Source: Clostridia bacterium
Lineage (GTDB): Bacteria > Bacillota > Clostridia > Oscillospirales > Acutalibacteraceae
Length of the DNA: 17,635 bases
Reading direction: 5' to 3'
Assembly (NCBI GenBank): GCA_024404125.1
Contig: JAKSQL010000007.1
Location: forward strand, 1 to 17,635
In this document: positions 7,692 to 15,605 of the stretch, piece after piece
How the letters are laid out: each line of letters starts with the position of its first letter
Numbering within the stretch: the stretch's first letter is position 1
The notes under the pieces: generated by a model
What the model saw: the letters and a program-made list of their open reading frames with translations, nothing else
Databases searched by the model: none
Told to the model about the DNA's origin: nothing
Made by a program: the position numbers and the translations under genes

Positions 7692-8697
7692 TCATAACAC
7701 CCCTACTTAAAATGTATTTCTCCAAAAGGTCGCAAACACTTTCTATGTCGGCTACGTCTATTACCTCATTATCGGTATGCATATTGCGAATGGGTATTGA
7801 AACAAGTCCCGTTTTAACCCCCGATTTATTAACCGAAATTATATCACTGTTAGTGCCGGTGCTTCTGCCCATAACTTCCGACTGATACGGTATAGAGTTT
7901 TGTTTTGCTATATCAAAAAGTTTATTCGTTACCGCTTTATCAAGTACAGGACTTGTGCGTATCGTAGCGCGATTTGAAAGTTTGCCGCAATCGTCGCTTG
8001 ATACATCGGGGGCATCGCCGAAACTTACATCTATTGCTATTGCCTCATCGGGAGATACTTCGTAAGACGCGGTTTTAGCACCCCGTAGCCCCAGTTCTTC
8101 CATATCGCTTAAAACGAAAGTTACGTTAAAGGGGAGTTCTTTTTTTGATAGCCGTTTTGCAAGTTCGAGCAATACCGTACAACCTGCCCTATCGTCAAAC
8201 GATTTTCCTGATAGTCTTCCGTTTAAAAGTTCGTAAGGTTTTGTATTAAAGGTTACAAAGTCACCGACCGATATTATTTCCTTTGCCTTACTTTGCAGCA
8301 TACTGTCTATCTTAAAATCGGTTATATGCTCAAAGTCGGTATCCTCGGGAGACAAATGGGGCGGAATTGAGCAAAACACACCAGTCACCTTTTGCTTTGA
8401 GTGTATTGTTACGGACTTTGCGGGAAGTGTACGAATATCTATGCCTCCGCAGGTGTTTACCGTTACAAAACCGTCGCCGTCAACACCGGTAACAACAAAA
8501 GCGACCTCATCAATATGAGCATCAAGCATGAGAGTATAATCGCTTTTGCCTTTAAGTGTTGCAATAACCGCGCCGTTATCCGACTTATAGGTCTTTGCAT
8601 ATTTTGAAAGATATTCTGCCGCGTAATCGTCCGCTTCGCTTATATTACCTACCGAAACGCGTGAAGAAAGCTCACAAAGTAAAGTTTTAATATCCAT
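7684..8697 (-). CDS. M42 family metallopeptidase, first of a tandem pair
   Basis: This 337-residue paralogue of the next gene has a complete set of predicted M42 residues: MLDAHIDEVAF (His61, Asp63), SFDDR (Asp168), SDMEELGLRGA (Glu200, Glu201), AIDVSFGD (Asp223) and IRNMHTD (His307). The central region differs clearly from the neighbour, for example PPHLSPEDTDFEHITDFKID, so the pair is an old duplication or two distinct subfamilies rather than a recent copy. The ATG at 8697 shares one base with the murD stop (TAATG). No strong ribosome-binding site is near (AAGGAAG is 14 bases away), which suggests it depends on termination-reinitiation after murD. It is predicted to be a cytosolic peptide-trimming enzyme. 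Confidence 0.92.
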   Translation of the reverse strand: MDIKTLLCELSSRVSVGNISEADDYAAEYLSKYAKTYKSDNGAVIATLKGKSDYTLMLDAHIDEVAFVVTGVDGDGFVTVNTCGGIDIRTLPAKSVTIHSKQKVTGVFCSIPPHLSPEDTDFEHITDFKIDSMLQSKAKEIISVGDFVTFNTKPYELLNGRLSGKSFDDRAGCTVLLELAKRLSKKELPFNVTFVLSDMEELGLRGAKTASYEVSPDEAIAIDVSFGDAPDVSSDDCGKLSNRATIRTSPVLDKAVTNKLFDIAKQNSIPYQSEVMGRSTGTNSDIISVNKSGVKTGLVSIPIRNMHTDNEVIDVADIESVCDLLEKYILSRGVMNV

Positions 8698-10076
8698 TAT
8701 AAACCGTTCACTACTTCCTTAAAGAAATTACCTCTTGCCGCAAAATTGGGGAATGCATCAAAACTTGCACAAGCAGGACTTAATGTTACTATATCGCCGC
8801 TTTCGGCTATCTTGTTTGCCCTTAACACCGCTTCTTTTATATCCTGCACCCTTACTATTTCGGGACTGCCGTCAAACCTGCTTGAGTTCCTTATTGCACG
8901 TTCTATCTTATCGGCGGTATCGCCGCAAAGATATAAAAGTTTTACCTTGTCGATTATATACGGTACCAACGGCTCAAAGGGTATATGTTTATCGTAACCG
9001 CCCGCAATAAGAATAACCTTTTTATCAAATGCTTTGAGTCCCGCAATGGTTCTTGTGGGGCTTGAAGCAATAGAATCGTTATAATATTTTACGCCGTTTA
9101 CTTCTCTTACAAACTCAATACGGTGCTCAACTCCCTTAAACTCGTGCGCCACTTTACGGATATTCTCGACACTTACATATCCCCAAACGGCAGAAATAGC
9201 CGCAAGGTAATTTTCTATGTTATGGTCACCGATTACTGCGATTTCTTTACGGTCAATAACAGGTACATCTATGCCTCTGTAAGCCATGTGAAGTGTGCCG
9301 TCACCCGAAAGAAAAGCACCGTTATGAAGTCTTCTTTCCATACTGAATCCAAGCGACTGACCTCTTACGAATTTTCTGAATCCCTCTGTTATCTCGTTAT
9401 CTCTGTTTAAAACGGTACGCGAGAAAGCATTTTGGTGCAAAAGCACGTTTTTCTTTGCTTCTACGTATTCGTCCATATCCTTATGAATATCCAAATGGTT
9501 GGGTGCTACGTTGGTAACTACCGCAACATCGGGACTTTTTCTCATTGAAATAAGTTGGAAAGAGGAAAGTTCAACTACCACAAAATCGTCAGCCGTAATA
9601 TTTTCTATTTCGGGTAAAAGCGGCTTGCCTATATTCCCGCCTACAAAAACCTTTTTGCCCTGCTTTTTAAGCATTTCGGATATTAAAGTGGTGGTGGTAG
9701 TCTTACCGTCAGACCCCGTAACCGCAAAAACGGTAGCGGGGCAAAGGTCGAAAAAGACCTCCATTTCACTTGTTACCGCAATACCTCTTTTGCGGGCGGT
9801 TTCGAGTTCGGGAAGATTAAAACTCATACCCGGTGTTCTGAAAATTATATCTACTTCTAAATCTTTAAGGTAATCTTCACCGAGTTTAAGTTCCGCTCCC
9901 GCGCTCTCTAACTTATCGGCAATCTCGCCTATCTGTTCACGGTTTCGGCGGTCACACGCAATAACCCTTGCGCCTTTACTCAAAAAGTTAAGAATAAGCG
10001 GTGTATTGCTTATACCTATACCGCACATTGCTATTTTTTTACCGTCAAGACTGTCAAAAAATTTTCTGCAATCCAT
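8697..10076 (-). CDS. murD: UDP-N-acetylmuramoylalanine--D-glutamate ligase
   Basis: This 459-residue Mur ligase makes the second amide bond of the peptidoglycan stem: ATP + UDP-MurNAc-L-Ala + D-Glu. Three domains are visible. The N-terminal Rossmann-like UDP-binding domain contains MCGIGISN (17-24). The central ATPase has the P-loop VTGSDGKTTTTTLI (119-132, with the S-D variant common in clostridial MurD), VVVELSSFQL and NVAPNHLDIHKDMDEYV. The C-terminal domain has KGVEHRIEFVREVNGVKYYNDSIASSPTRT and LIAGGYDKHIPFEPL. The length is normal (about 450). The ATG at 10076 has AAGGAG 7 bases upstream. It follows the VanY-like gene by 16 bases and overlaps the first M42 gene by one base. It is not in a dcw cluster here, which is notable but not rare in this group. 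Confidence 0.97.
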   Translation of the reverse strand: MDCRKFFDSLDGKKIAMCGIGISNTPLILNFLSKGARVIACDRRNREQIGEIADKLESAGAELKLGEDYLKDLEVDIIFRTPGMSFNLPELETARKRGIAVTSEMEVFFDLCPATVFAVTGSDGKTTTTTLISEMLKKQGKKVFVGGNIGKPLLPEIENITADDFVVVELSSFQLISMRKSPDVAVVTNVAPNHLDIHKDMDEYVEAKKNVLLHQNAFSRTVLNRDNEITEGFRKFVRGQSLGFSMERRLHNGAFLSGDGTLHMAYRGIDVPVIDRKEIAVIGDHNIENYLAAISAVWGYVSVENIRKVAHEFKGVEHRIEFVREVNGVKYYNDSIASSPTRTIAGLKAFDKKVILIAGGYDKHIPFEPLVPYIIDKVKLLYLCGDTADKIERAIRNSSRFDGSPEIVRVQDIKEAVLRANKIAESGDIVTLSPACASFDAFPNFAARGNFFKEVVNGL

Positions 10077-10092
10077 AAAATTTCTCCTTAAA

Positions 10093-10932
10093 TTACTCTA
10101 TGCCTTTAAGTTCAAGATATTCTTCAAGTGTGACATTCATTTCTTTCATTTCTTTTGCTACGTTTATTCCTACAAATCTGTAGTGCCAAGATTCGTAAAT
10201 TACACCCGTTTTATCACTGCTGTTTTTAGGATAGCGCATTATAAAACCGTATTCAGCACAATGCTTTTGAAGCCACTCAAACATAGGAGTTTGCTCAAAT
10301 TTATCATCTGCCATATTGAAGTCGGTAGCAAGTCCCGTATGGTGTTCGCTCGTTCCCGGACGCGCTACTATCGTAGCCGCTTTATCTTCCGCCTGCTTAT
10401 CGGTCATATCGGGCGTTCTTTGTTTCTTTACCATATTTTCAAAAAGCATTTTTTGTGTTGCGTAAGAGCGGTAGGGCGACCACACTTTAAGGTTTACACC
10501 GTCCTCCCACGCCTTTTCTATCATTGCTTTCATATACGGCCATATATCCTTATTCAACTTATTCAAACTGCCGTTGTGGTATTTATCCTCAATGGTTACA
10601 AGGTCACCTTCGTAATCATAATCATCGGGCAGGGGGTGACTGTCGTTAACTAAAAGGAGTTTCTTAAAGTTCGCGTCAAGCGTATAGTTGCCTAAAATTA
10701 CCATATCGGGAGTATCGTCAAAAGCAACGTCAACTTCAGACGAAGTCACCTCGCTTACGGTATCGGTGATTTTGCTTTCGGGCTTACTTTCGCTTACGTC
10801 TTTAGTTTTAACACCCTTAACTATAAGTTTTACCATAAAGGTAATACCTATGATTATAAGTACCAAAACCGCCGCCACAGCGGCTAAAAATATATTCCTG
10901 CGTTTTATTGCCTGCTGTCTTTTAGTAGACAT
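10093..10932 (-). CDS. VanY/D-alanyl-D-alanine carboxypeptidase family protein, membrane anchored
   Basis: This is a 279-residue protein with a basic start (STKRQQAIKRRN), one membrane span at about 14-38, a polar linker rich in Ser/Glu/Asp to about residue 75, and a C-terminal extracytoplasmic zinc peptidase domain. The LAS/VanY metal site is complete: TSEHHTGLATDFN gives SxHxxGxAxD with His197 and Asp204, and YESWHYRF gives catalytic Glu247 and third ligand His250. VWSPYRSYATQ (150-160) supplies the conserved Arg of the substrate pocket. It is predicted to remove the terminal D-Ala from peptidoglycan stem peptides. I chose the ATG at 10932, which has AGAGGT 6 bases upstream, over a longer reading from 11040 that would lie inside lepA in another frame. 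It sits 10 bases after lepA and just before murD. Confidence 0.92.
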   Translation of the reverse strand: MSTKRQQAIKRRNIFLAAVAAVLVLIIIGITFMVKLIVKGVKTKDVSESKPESKITDTVSEVTSSEVDVAFDDTPDMVILGNYTLDANFKKLLLVNDSHPLPDDYDYEGDLVTIEDKYHNGSLNKLNKDIWPYMKAMIEKAWEDGVNLKVWSPYRSYATQKMLFENMVKKQRTPDMTDKQAEDKAATIVARPGTSEHHTGLATDFNMADDKFEQTPMFEWLQKHCAEYGFIMRYPKNSSDKTGVIYESWHYRFVGINVAKEMKEMNVTLEEYLELKGIE

Positions 10933-10942
10933 ATTTTTACCT

Positions 10943-12748
10943 CTATTCGTCAAGTTTAAGCACTGCCATAAATGCATCTTTCGGCACCTCAACAGAGCCA
11001 AGCTTTCGCATTTTCTTTTTACCTTCTTTTTGCTTTTCAAGAAGTTTTTTCTTTCTCGTTATATCGCCGCCGTAGCATTTTGCAAGAACGTCTTTCCTAA
11101 GTGCCTTTACAGTTTCTCTTGCTATTATCTTACCGCCTACCGCTACCTGCACGGGTACCTCGAAAAGTTGACGCGGTATATAATCCTTTAACTTTTCCGC
11201 TATTCTTCTTGCCCTTTGATATGCATTATCGCTGTGGACTATAAAGGATAAAGCATCTACCGTATCGCCTGCAAGCATTACGTCAAGTTTTACAAGGGAG
11301 GATTTTTGGTAACCGTCCGGCTCGTAATCGTAACTCGCATAACCTTTGGTGCGGGACTTTAATGCATCAAAAAAGTCATATACTATCTCGCCCGTAGGCA
11401 TTTTATAGTGAATGTCAACCCTATCCCCCATATATTTCATATCTATATAAACGCCTCTGCGTTCCTCACAAAGTCCCATAATAGTGCCTACGTATGCGCT
11501 CGGTGCATAGATATGCACGTTTGATATCGGCTCAAGCGCCGTATTTACGGTTGCGGGGTCAGGGTAGTTGGTGGGGTTATCAACCGACACCGTATCGCCG
11601 TTTGTAAGTTCAAATCTGTATTCAACACTCGGCGCTGTTGTAATTATTTCAAGGTTGTATTCGCGCTCAAGCCGTTCTTCTATTATCTCCATGTGGAGAA
11701 GTCCCAAAAATCCGCAACGGAAACCGAAGCCCAATGCCTGAGAAGTTTCCGCTTCGTAGAGAAGCGATGCATCGTTAAGTTGCAGTTTTTCGAGTGCTTC
11801 TTTAAGGTCGTTATATTTAGCGCCGTCCGCAGGGTATATACCGCAGAACACAACCGGTTTTACTGCTCTGTAACCGGGCAGTGCCTCTTTTGCGGGAGTT
11901 TCGCAATGAGTAACCGTATCACCTACTCTTGCTTCGGAAACGGTTTTAATTGAAGCAGAGAAATAACCTACCTCGCCGGCTTCAAGCATATCGCAACTTT
12001 CAAGACTTGTTGCCTTTTTTCTGCCGAGTTCCACTATTTCAAACTCGGCTCCGGTGGACATCATTTTAATTCTGTCCCCCGTTTTAATTTTTCCGCTTAC
12101 CACTCTGAAATATACTATAACACCCTTATAAGCATCGTAAAAAGAGTCAAATATAAGTGCTTTAAGAGGTGCGTTTCGGTCTCCTACGGGAGCAGGTACG
12201 CCGTTTACTATAAGTTCAAGAACACTCTCAACATTAAGCCCCGTTTTAGCCGAGATAAGCGGTGCGTTTTCGGCAGATATACCTATGATATCCTCTATCT
12301 CACTTTTAACTCGCTCGGGTTCTGCGGAAGGCAGGTCTATTTTATTTACCACCGGCAAAATTTCAAGACCGTGGTCTACCGCAAGATAAGTATTAGCAAG
12401 TGTTTGCGCCTCAATGCCCTGAGACGCATCAACAACAAGTATGGCGCCCTCGCACGCCGCAAGCGAACGTGAAACCTCGTAGTTAAAGTCAACGTGTCCC
12501 GGAGTATCAATAAGGTTGAGTTCGTAAGTTTCGCCGTCAAGCGCGTTATAGTAAAGAGTTACGGCATGGGCTTTTATGGTGATACCGCGTTCGCGTTCAA
12601 GTTCCATACTGTCAAGTATCTGTTCTTCCATATCGCGTTTTGCTACCGACTCGGTAAGTTCAAGCAGTCTGTCCGCAAGGGTAGACTTGCCGTGGTCGAT
12701 ATGAGCGACGATACAAAAATTTCTTATATTTTTAAGCGGATACGACAA
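10943..12748 (-). CDS. lepA: Elongation factor 4 (ribosomal back-translocase LepA)
   Basis: This 601-residue translational GTPase acts on ribosomes in stalled or mis-translocated states. GTP-binding motifs are G1 AHIDHGKST (15-23), G2/switch ERGITIKA, G3 DTPGH (81-85), G4 NKID (135-138) and G5 SAKTG. Domain II, the EF-G-like domains and the LepA-specific C-terminal domain (PRQLFEVPVQVAVGGKIIAR, KALRKDVLAKCYGGDITRKKKLLEKQKEGKKKM, ending FMAVLKLDE) are all present. The length matches the family. The start is TTG at 12748 with AAGGAG 9 bases upstream; the nearby ATG (7 bases before) is out of frame. It ends in TAG. It is the first gene of the long minus-strand run, directly behind a promoter, so it probably sets the expression of the downstream cell-wall and peptidase genes. 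Confidence 0.98.
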   Translation of the reverse strand: MSYPLKNIRNFCIVAHIDHGKSTLADRLLELTESVAKRDMEEQILDSMELERERGITIKAHAVTLYYNALDGETYELNLIDTPGHVDFNYEVSRSLAACEGAILVVDASQGIEAQTLANTYLAVDHGLEILPVVNKIDLPSAEPERVKSEIEDIIGISAENAPLISAKTGLNVESVLELIVNGVPAPVGDRNAPLKALIFDSFYDAYKGVIVYFRVVSGKIKTGDRIKMMSTGAEFEIVELGRKKATSLESCDMLEAGEVGYFSASIKTVSEARVGDTVTHCETPAKEALPGYRAVKPVVFCGIYPADGAKYNDLKEALEKLQLNDASLLYEAETSQALGFGFRCGFLGLLHMEIIEERLEREYNLEIITTAPSVEYRFELTNGDTVSVDNPTNYPDPATVNTALEPISNVHIYAPSAYVGTIMGLCEERRGVYIDMKYMGDRVDIHYKMPTGEIVYDFFDALKSRTKGYASYDYEPDGYQKSSLVKLDVMLAGDTVDALSFIVHSDNAYQRARRIAEKLKDYIPRQLFEVPVQVAVGGKIIARETVKALRKDVLAKCYGGDITRKKKLLEKQKEGKKKMRKLGSVEVPKDAFMAVLKLDE

Positions 12749-12779
12749 GGCGCATTTCTCCTTATAATTTTATTATTAT

Positions 12780-12808
12780 ATAATATCATAGTTTTTATAT
12801 AATATCAA
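12780..12808 (-). promoter_or_regulatory. Sigma-A-type promoter for the lepA operon
   Basis: On the minus strand TTGATA (12808-12803) is followed after 17 bases by TATTAT (12785-12780). An alternative -10 (TATAAT) a few bases downstream would need a 22-base spacer and fits less well. The stretch is very AT rich and lies between the SPFH terminator and the lepA ribosome-binding site, giving a leader of about 20-25 bases. Confidence 0.6.
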
Positions 12809-12821
12809 GATATATAAGCAT

Positions 12822-12854
12822 AAAAAATCCCCGCCTGAAATAATTTCAAGCGGG
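12822..12854 (-). terminator. Rho-independent terminator after the SPFH gene
   Basis: On the minus strand a CCCGC ... GCGGG outer stem encloses TGAAA/TTTCA around a 3-base loop, with one mismatch between the two stem parts (12830-12854). It is followed by GATTTTTTA. It lies 18 bases beyond the SPFH stop and ahead of the lepA promoter. Confidence 0.85.
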
Positions 12855-12871
12855 AAAAATTTATAATCGGT

Positions 12872-13825
12872 TTATTTATCGCAACACTCGTCTTTTTTAA
12901 CGGGCGGTGTCGGCTTCTTTGCGGACTTTACGTTATCGCCGAGTCCCGTAGTTTCACTGAAAATTGCGTTATTTGTAACGGCATTTACCGCATCGGTTGG
13001 AATAATAAGTTTAGCCGCGGTACCGTTTGCCATATTTACAAGTGCCTCGTATTTTTTAAGTTCTATTACGGCAGCATCTACACCTGCTTCTTTAAGCGCT
13101 TTAAGACCGTCCGCCTCGGCTTGTTTTGAAAGTAAAATTGCTTTTGCCTCACCTTCGGCTCTTGCAATTCTTGCATCTCTTTCACCTTCGGCGGCGAGTA
13201 TCATTGCCTGCTTATCGCCTTCGGCTCTTGTGATGGCAGCCGCTTTGTGTCCCTCTGCCTGCAAAAGTGTTTCGCGGCGGTCACGTTCGGCTTTCATCTG
13301 CTTCTCCATCGCGTTTTGTATCTCGGCGGGAGGTATAATGTTTTTAAGCTCCACACGGGTAACCTTTATGCCCCATTGGTCAGTCGCATCGTCAAGAATA
13401 TTTGTCATCTTGCCGTTTATTATATCTCTTGAGGTAAGTGTGCCGTCAAGTTCCATTTCGCCTACTATGTTACGAAGTGTAGTAGCAGTAAGGTTTTCAA
13501 GCGCACTTATCGGGTTTACCACACCGTAAGTATAAAGGCGTGCATCAAATATACGGAAATACACTACCGTATCTATCTGCATTGTAACGTTATCTTTGGT
13601 AATAACCGGTTGAGGAGGAGAATCCATAACCTGCTCTTTTAAGGTAACACGCTTTGATACCCTTTCCACCAAGGGCAGTTTAACGTGAATACCCGCGTCC
13701 CACGTAGTTTTGTATTTGCCTAAAAGTTCGATTACAAACTGTGTTGCCTGCGGTACTATTCTTATGTTGGTGAAAATAAGAATAAGTACTATCACAACAA
13801 ATAAAATCACTAAAAAAGGTCCCAT
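12872..13825 (-). CDS. SPFH/Band 7 (slipin/stomatin-like) membrane protein
   Basis: This is a 317-residue paraslipin/QmcA-type protein. An N-terminal membrane segment (residues 2-20, FLVILFVVIVLILIF) precedes the SPFH domain, with RIVPQATQFVIELLGKYKTTW, AGIHVKLPLVERV, DSPPQPVITKDNVTMQIDTVVYFRI and LRNIVGEMELDGTLTSRDIIN. A long charged coiled-coil region follows, rich in Ala/Glu/Arg repeats (AEGHKAAAITRAEGDKQA, AEGERDARIARAEGEAKA). The tail ends in PPVKKDECCDK. Such proteins form large membrane-bound cages or scaffolds that often control proteases or lipid microdomains. An NfeD partner is not next to it; the upstream partner is the unknown 249-residue protein. The ATG at 13825 has AAAGGAG just upstream. 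A terminator follows. Confidence 0.95.
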   Translation of the reverse strand: MGPFLVILFVVIVLILIFTNIRIVPQATQFVIELLGKYKTTWDAGIHVKLPLVERVSKRVTLKEQVMDSPPQPVITKDNVTMQIDTVVYFRIFDARLYTYGVVNPISALENLTATTLRNIVGEMELDGTLTSRDIINGKMTNILDDATDQWGIKVTRVELKNIIPPAEIQNAMEKQMKAERDRRETLLQAEGHKAAAITRAEGDKQAMILAAEGERDARIARAEGEAKAILLSKQAEADGLKALKEAGVDAAVIELKKYEALVNMANGTAAKLIIPTDAVNAVTNNAIFSETTGLGDNVKSAKKPTPPVKKDECCDK

Positions 13826-13843
13826 ACCAATGCTCCTTTAAAT

Positions 13844-14593
13844 TTATTTTACCAAAGCCGCAAAGAGTTTTTTGTCGGCTTTAAGTACCGGAATGAATGC
13901 ATTAAGCGATGCTTTGAAATGACTGTCCTCCGCTAAAAGTTCGTCTGCCTTTTCTTTAAGAGTTTCGTCTTTCAAAACTGCGGCGGCAAGAGATGCCACT
14001 ACTATATTTACGGTTTCTCTGTCTCCCGTAGTATATGCATTTTCGAGCAGTTCATATAATTTCTTCATCTGCTTTTTTTCACCTTTGCGCAAAACCTCGG
14101 TAATAGTGGGAATAAATGTTTCGGCAAAAAATTCCATATAAAGAAAATTGCCGTATTTCGCAATGTGCTCTTTATACGCATCTTTATACTGCGGATAAAC
14201 GTCAAGCACCTTTTTGGCAAAGCCGGCGGTTTTCATACTGCCGTCCGCCGAAGCGGTGGGCAGGTCTACCGAACTTGCCGATGAAACGGTACGTTTTACC
14301 TTTATGCCCATACTGTCTCTTAAAGTGTTTACAAAGTCAATACCCACACTGCCGGCATCTTTTTCGGTCTGCGAATCATCAAAAAGCCAGGAAGATGCGA
14401 GTGCATATTCGCCCTTTTCGTTTTCATTTATTTCCGCCATATAAAGTTCGTAGGTTTGCTTTTCCTCGTTGTATTCAACCTTAACTGCTTTACTTGCGCT
14501 TGTATATTCGTTATCCTTATTTACGGTAAAACCGTTCTCATCAAAAAAATCCTGCATCTCGGCTATAACGCCGGAATAGTATTTGTTATCCAA
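13844..14593 (-). CDS. Uncharacterised soluble protein, possible DUF7674-like C-terminal half
   Basis: This is a 249-residue acidic protein without a signal peptide or membrane span. Residues 1-85 form an alpha/beta domain (MQDFFDENGFTV...VKVEYNEEKQTYELYMAEI). A Ser/Thr-rich linker follows, then an all-helical C-terminal half beginning FAKKVLDVYPQYKDAYKEHIAKYGNFL. The pattern 'Y-x-EHxxxYG ... LYELLENAYTTGDRETVNIVVASLAAAVL ... ED' resembles DUF7674 (immunity-protein-like) sequences, but this is from memory and weak. The start is TTG at 14593, with GGAG 8 bases upstream; reading from 14653 would run through the promoter and has no ribosome-binding site. The gene is 18 bases upstream of the SPFH gene, with one promoter and one terminator for the pair, so the two products may work together. 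Confidence 0.75.
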   Translation of the reverse strand: MDNKYYSGVIAEMQDFFDENGFTVNKDNEYTSASKAVKVEYNEEKQTYELYMAEINENEKGEYALASSWLFDDSQTEKDAGSVGIDFVNTLRDSMGIKVKRTVSSASSVDLPTASADGSMKTAGFAKKVLDVYPQYKDAYKEHIAKYGNFLYMEFFAETFIPTITEVLRKGEKKQMKKLYELLENAYTTGDRETVNIVVASLAAAVLKDETLKEKADELLAEDSHFKASLNAFIPVLKADKKLFAALVK

Positions 14594-14624
14594 AATTTTC
14601 ACTCCGTTAAACTTATTTGTTTTT

Positions 14625-14653
14625 ATTATACAATATAAAGCGGCATTTGTCAC
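14625..14653 (-). promoter_or_regulatory. Sigma-A-type promoter for the unknown-protein/SPFH operon
   Basis: On the minus strand GTGACA (14653-14648) is followed after exactly 17 bases by a perfect TATAAT (14630-14625). The start codon is about 31 bases beyond the -10. It is back-to-back with the ksgA promoter: the two -35 boxes are only 11 bases apart. Confidence 0.75.
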
Positions 14654-14664
14654 CTAAAATTTTC

Positions 14665-14693
14665 TTGCAACAAAACCGATATTACTATATAAT
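14665..14693 (+). promoter_or_regulatory. Sigma-A-type promoter for ksgA
   Basis: TTGCAA (14665-14670), a 17-base spacer and a perfect TATAAT (14688-14693) precede ksgA. The expected transcription start near 14700 leaves a leader of only about 12 bases, which contains the AGAGGTG ribosome-binding site. Confidence 0.75.
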
Positions 14694-14711
14694 CGTTTTA
14701 AGAGGTGCAAT

Positions 14712-15560
14712 ATGAATTTAACCGACATAACAGAGATAAAAAATTTGCTTTCAAAAAACGGATTTACCTTTAAGAAATCACTTGGTCAAAATTTTTTGAC
14801 CGACAGTACCGTGTGCCCTAAAATGGCAGATGCAGCAACCGATGAAAACAGCGGAGTTATTGAAATAGGACCGGGTGCAGGTGTGCTTACACGTGAACTT
14901 GCAAAGCGCGCAAAAAAAGTGGTTGCAATAGAAATTGACAGTCGCCTTAAACCCGTTTTAAACGAAACGGTGGGTGAGTTTTCAAACGTAGAGGTTATTT
15001 TTTCAGACGTGCTTATGCTTGACCTATCCGCACTAATAAAAGAAAAGTTTTCAGACTGTGAAAGCGTAAGTGTTTGCGCAAACCTGCCTTACTACATAAC
15101 CTCACCTATTATTATGGGGCTTTTACAAAGCAAACTCGATATAAAAAGCATTACCGCTATGGTGCAACTTGAGGCGGCAAACCGCATTTGTGCAGATGTT
15201 ACCTCGCGTGAAGCGGGTGCGGTAACTGCGGCGGTGACATATTACTCAAAGCCGGGTATTCTTTTTAAAGTGCCGAGATCTTCGTTTATTCCCTCTCCTA
15301 ATGTTGACTCGGCGGTAATAAAGCTTGAGATTAAAAAAACTCCGCCCGTAAGTGTAAGTGACGAAAAGTTTTTCTTTTCGCTTATAAAATGCGCCTTTGC
15401 GCAACGCCGAAAAACCTTTTTGAATTCGGTTTCAAACACTATGGGTATAGATAAAGAAAAGCTTAAAAATGCCCTTAAAGAAATAGGACTTGACGAAAAC
15501 GTAAGAGGAGAGAAAATTGACCTTGAAAGTTTTGCAAAACTTTCAAAAATACTTAAATAA
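14712..15560 (+). CDS. ksgA: 16S rRNA dimethyladenosine transferase (A1518/A1519)
   Basis: This is a 282-residue SAM-dependent N6-dimethyltransferase (RsmA/KsgA) that modifies the two adjacent adenines in the 3'-terminal hairpin of 16S rRNA during late 30S assembly. Motifs are the N-terminal KKSLGQNFLTD (21-31), SAM-binding IEIGPGAGVLTREL (50-63), the acidic ligand VAIEID (71-76), catalytic NLPYYITSP (124-132), and the C-terminal helical domain with PRSSFIPSPNVDSAVI and FAQRRKTFLNSVS. The length is normal. The ATG at 14712 has an AGAGGTG ribosome-binding site 4-5 bases upstream. It is the only plus-strand gene in the window and is monocistronic between its own promoter and a terminator. Loss of this enzyme usually gives kasugamycin resistance. 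Confidence 0.97.
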   Translation: MNLTDITEIKNLLSKNGFTFKKSLGQNFLTDSTVCPKMADAATDENSGVIEIGPGAGVLTRELAKRAKKVVAIEIDSRLKPVLNETVGEFSNVEVIFSDVLMLDLSALIKEKFSDCESVSVCANLPYYITSPIIMGLLQSKLDIKSITAMVQLEAANRICADVTSREAGAVTAAVTYYSKPGILFKVPRSSFIPSPNVDSAVIKLEIKKTPPVSVSDEKFFFSLIKCAFAQRRKTFLNSVSNTMGIDKEKLKNALKEIGLDENVRGEKIDLESFAKLSKILK

Positions 15561-15565
15561 ATGCA

Positions 15566-15604
15566 AAAATGCCCTGTCGCTTAAATTTAAGCGACAGGGT
15601 TTTT
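15566..15604. terminator. Bidirectional rho-independent terminator between ksgA and the DUF4097 gene
   Basis: A perfect 28-base palindrome (15572-15599; arms CCCTGTCGCTTAAA / TTTAAGCGACAGGG) is flanked by AAAAA on the left and TTTTTC on the right. It can therefore stop transcription from both converging genes. It begins 11 bases after the ksgA stop and ends 6 bases before the DUF4097-gene stop. Confidence 0.92.
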
Positions 15605-15605
15605 C

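Noticed and set aside
10006..10653. A 215-codon plus-strand frame over the murD/VanY-like region.
   Set aside because: It is rich in Phe, His, Ile and Arg in the way typical of antisense frames, has no ribosome-binding site, and lies opposite two well-supported genes.
10933..11040. Extended N-terminus for the VanY-like protein starting within lepA.
   Set aside because: The extra 36 residues lie in another frame of the lepA C-terminal coding region. The ATG at 10932 has a good ribosome-binding site followed by a normal basic-then-hydrophobic anchor.
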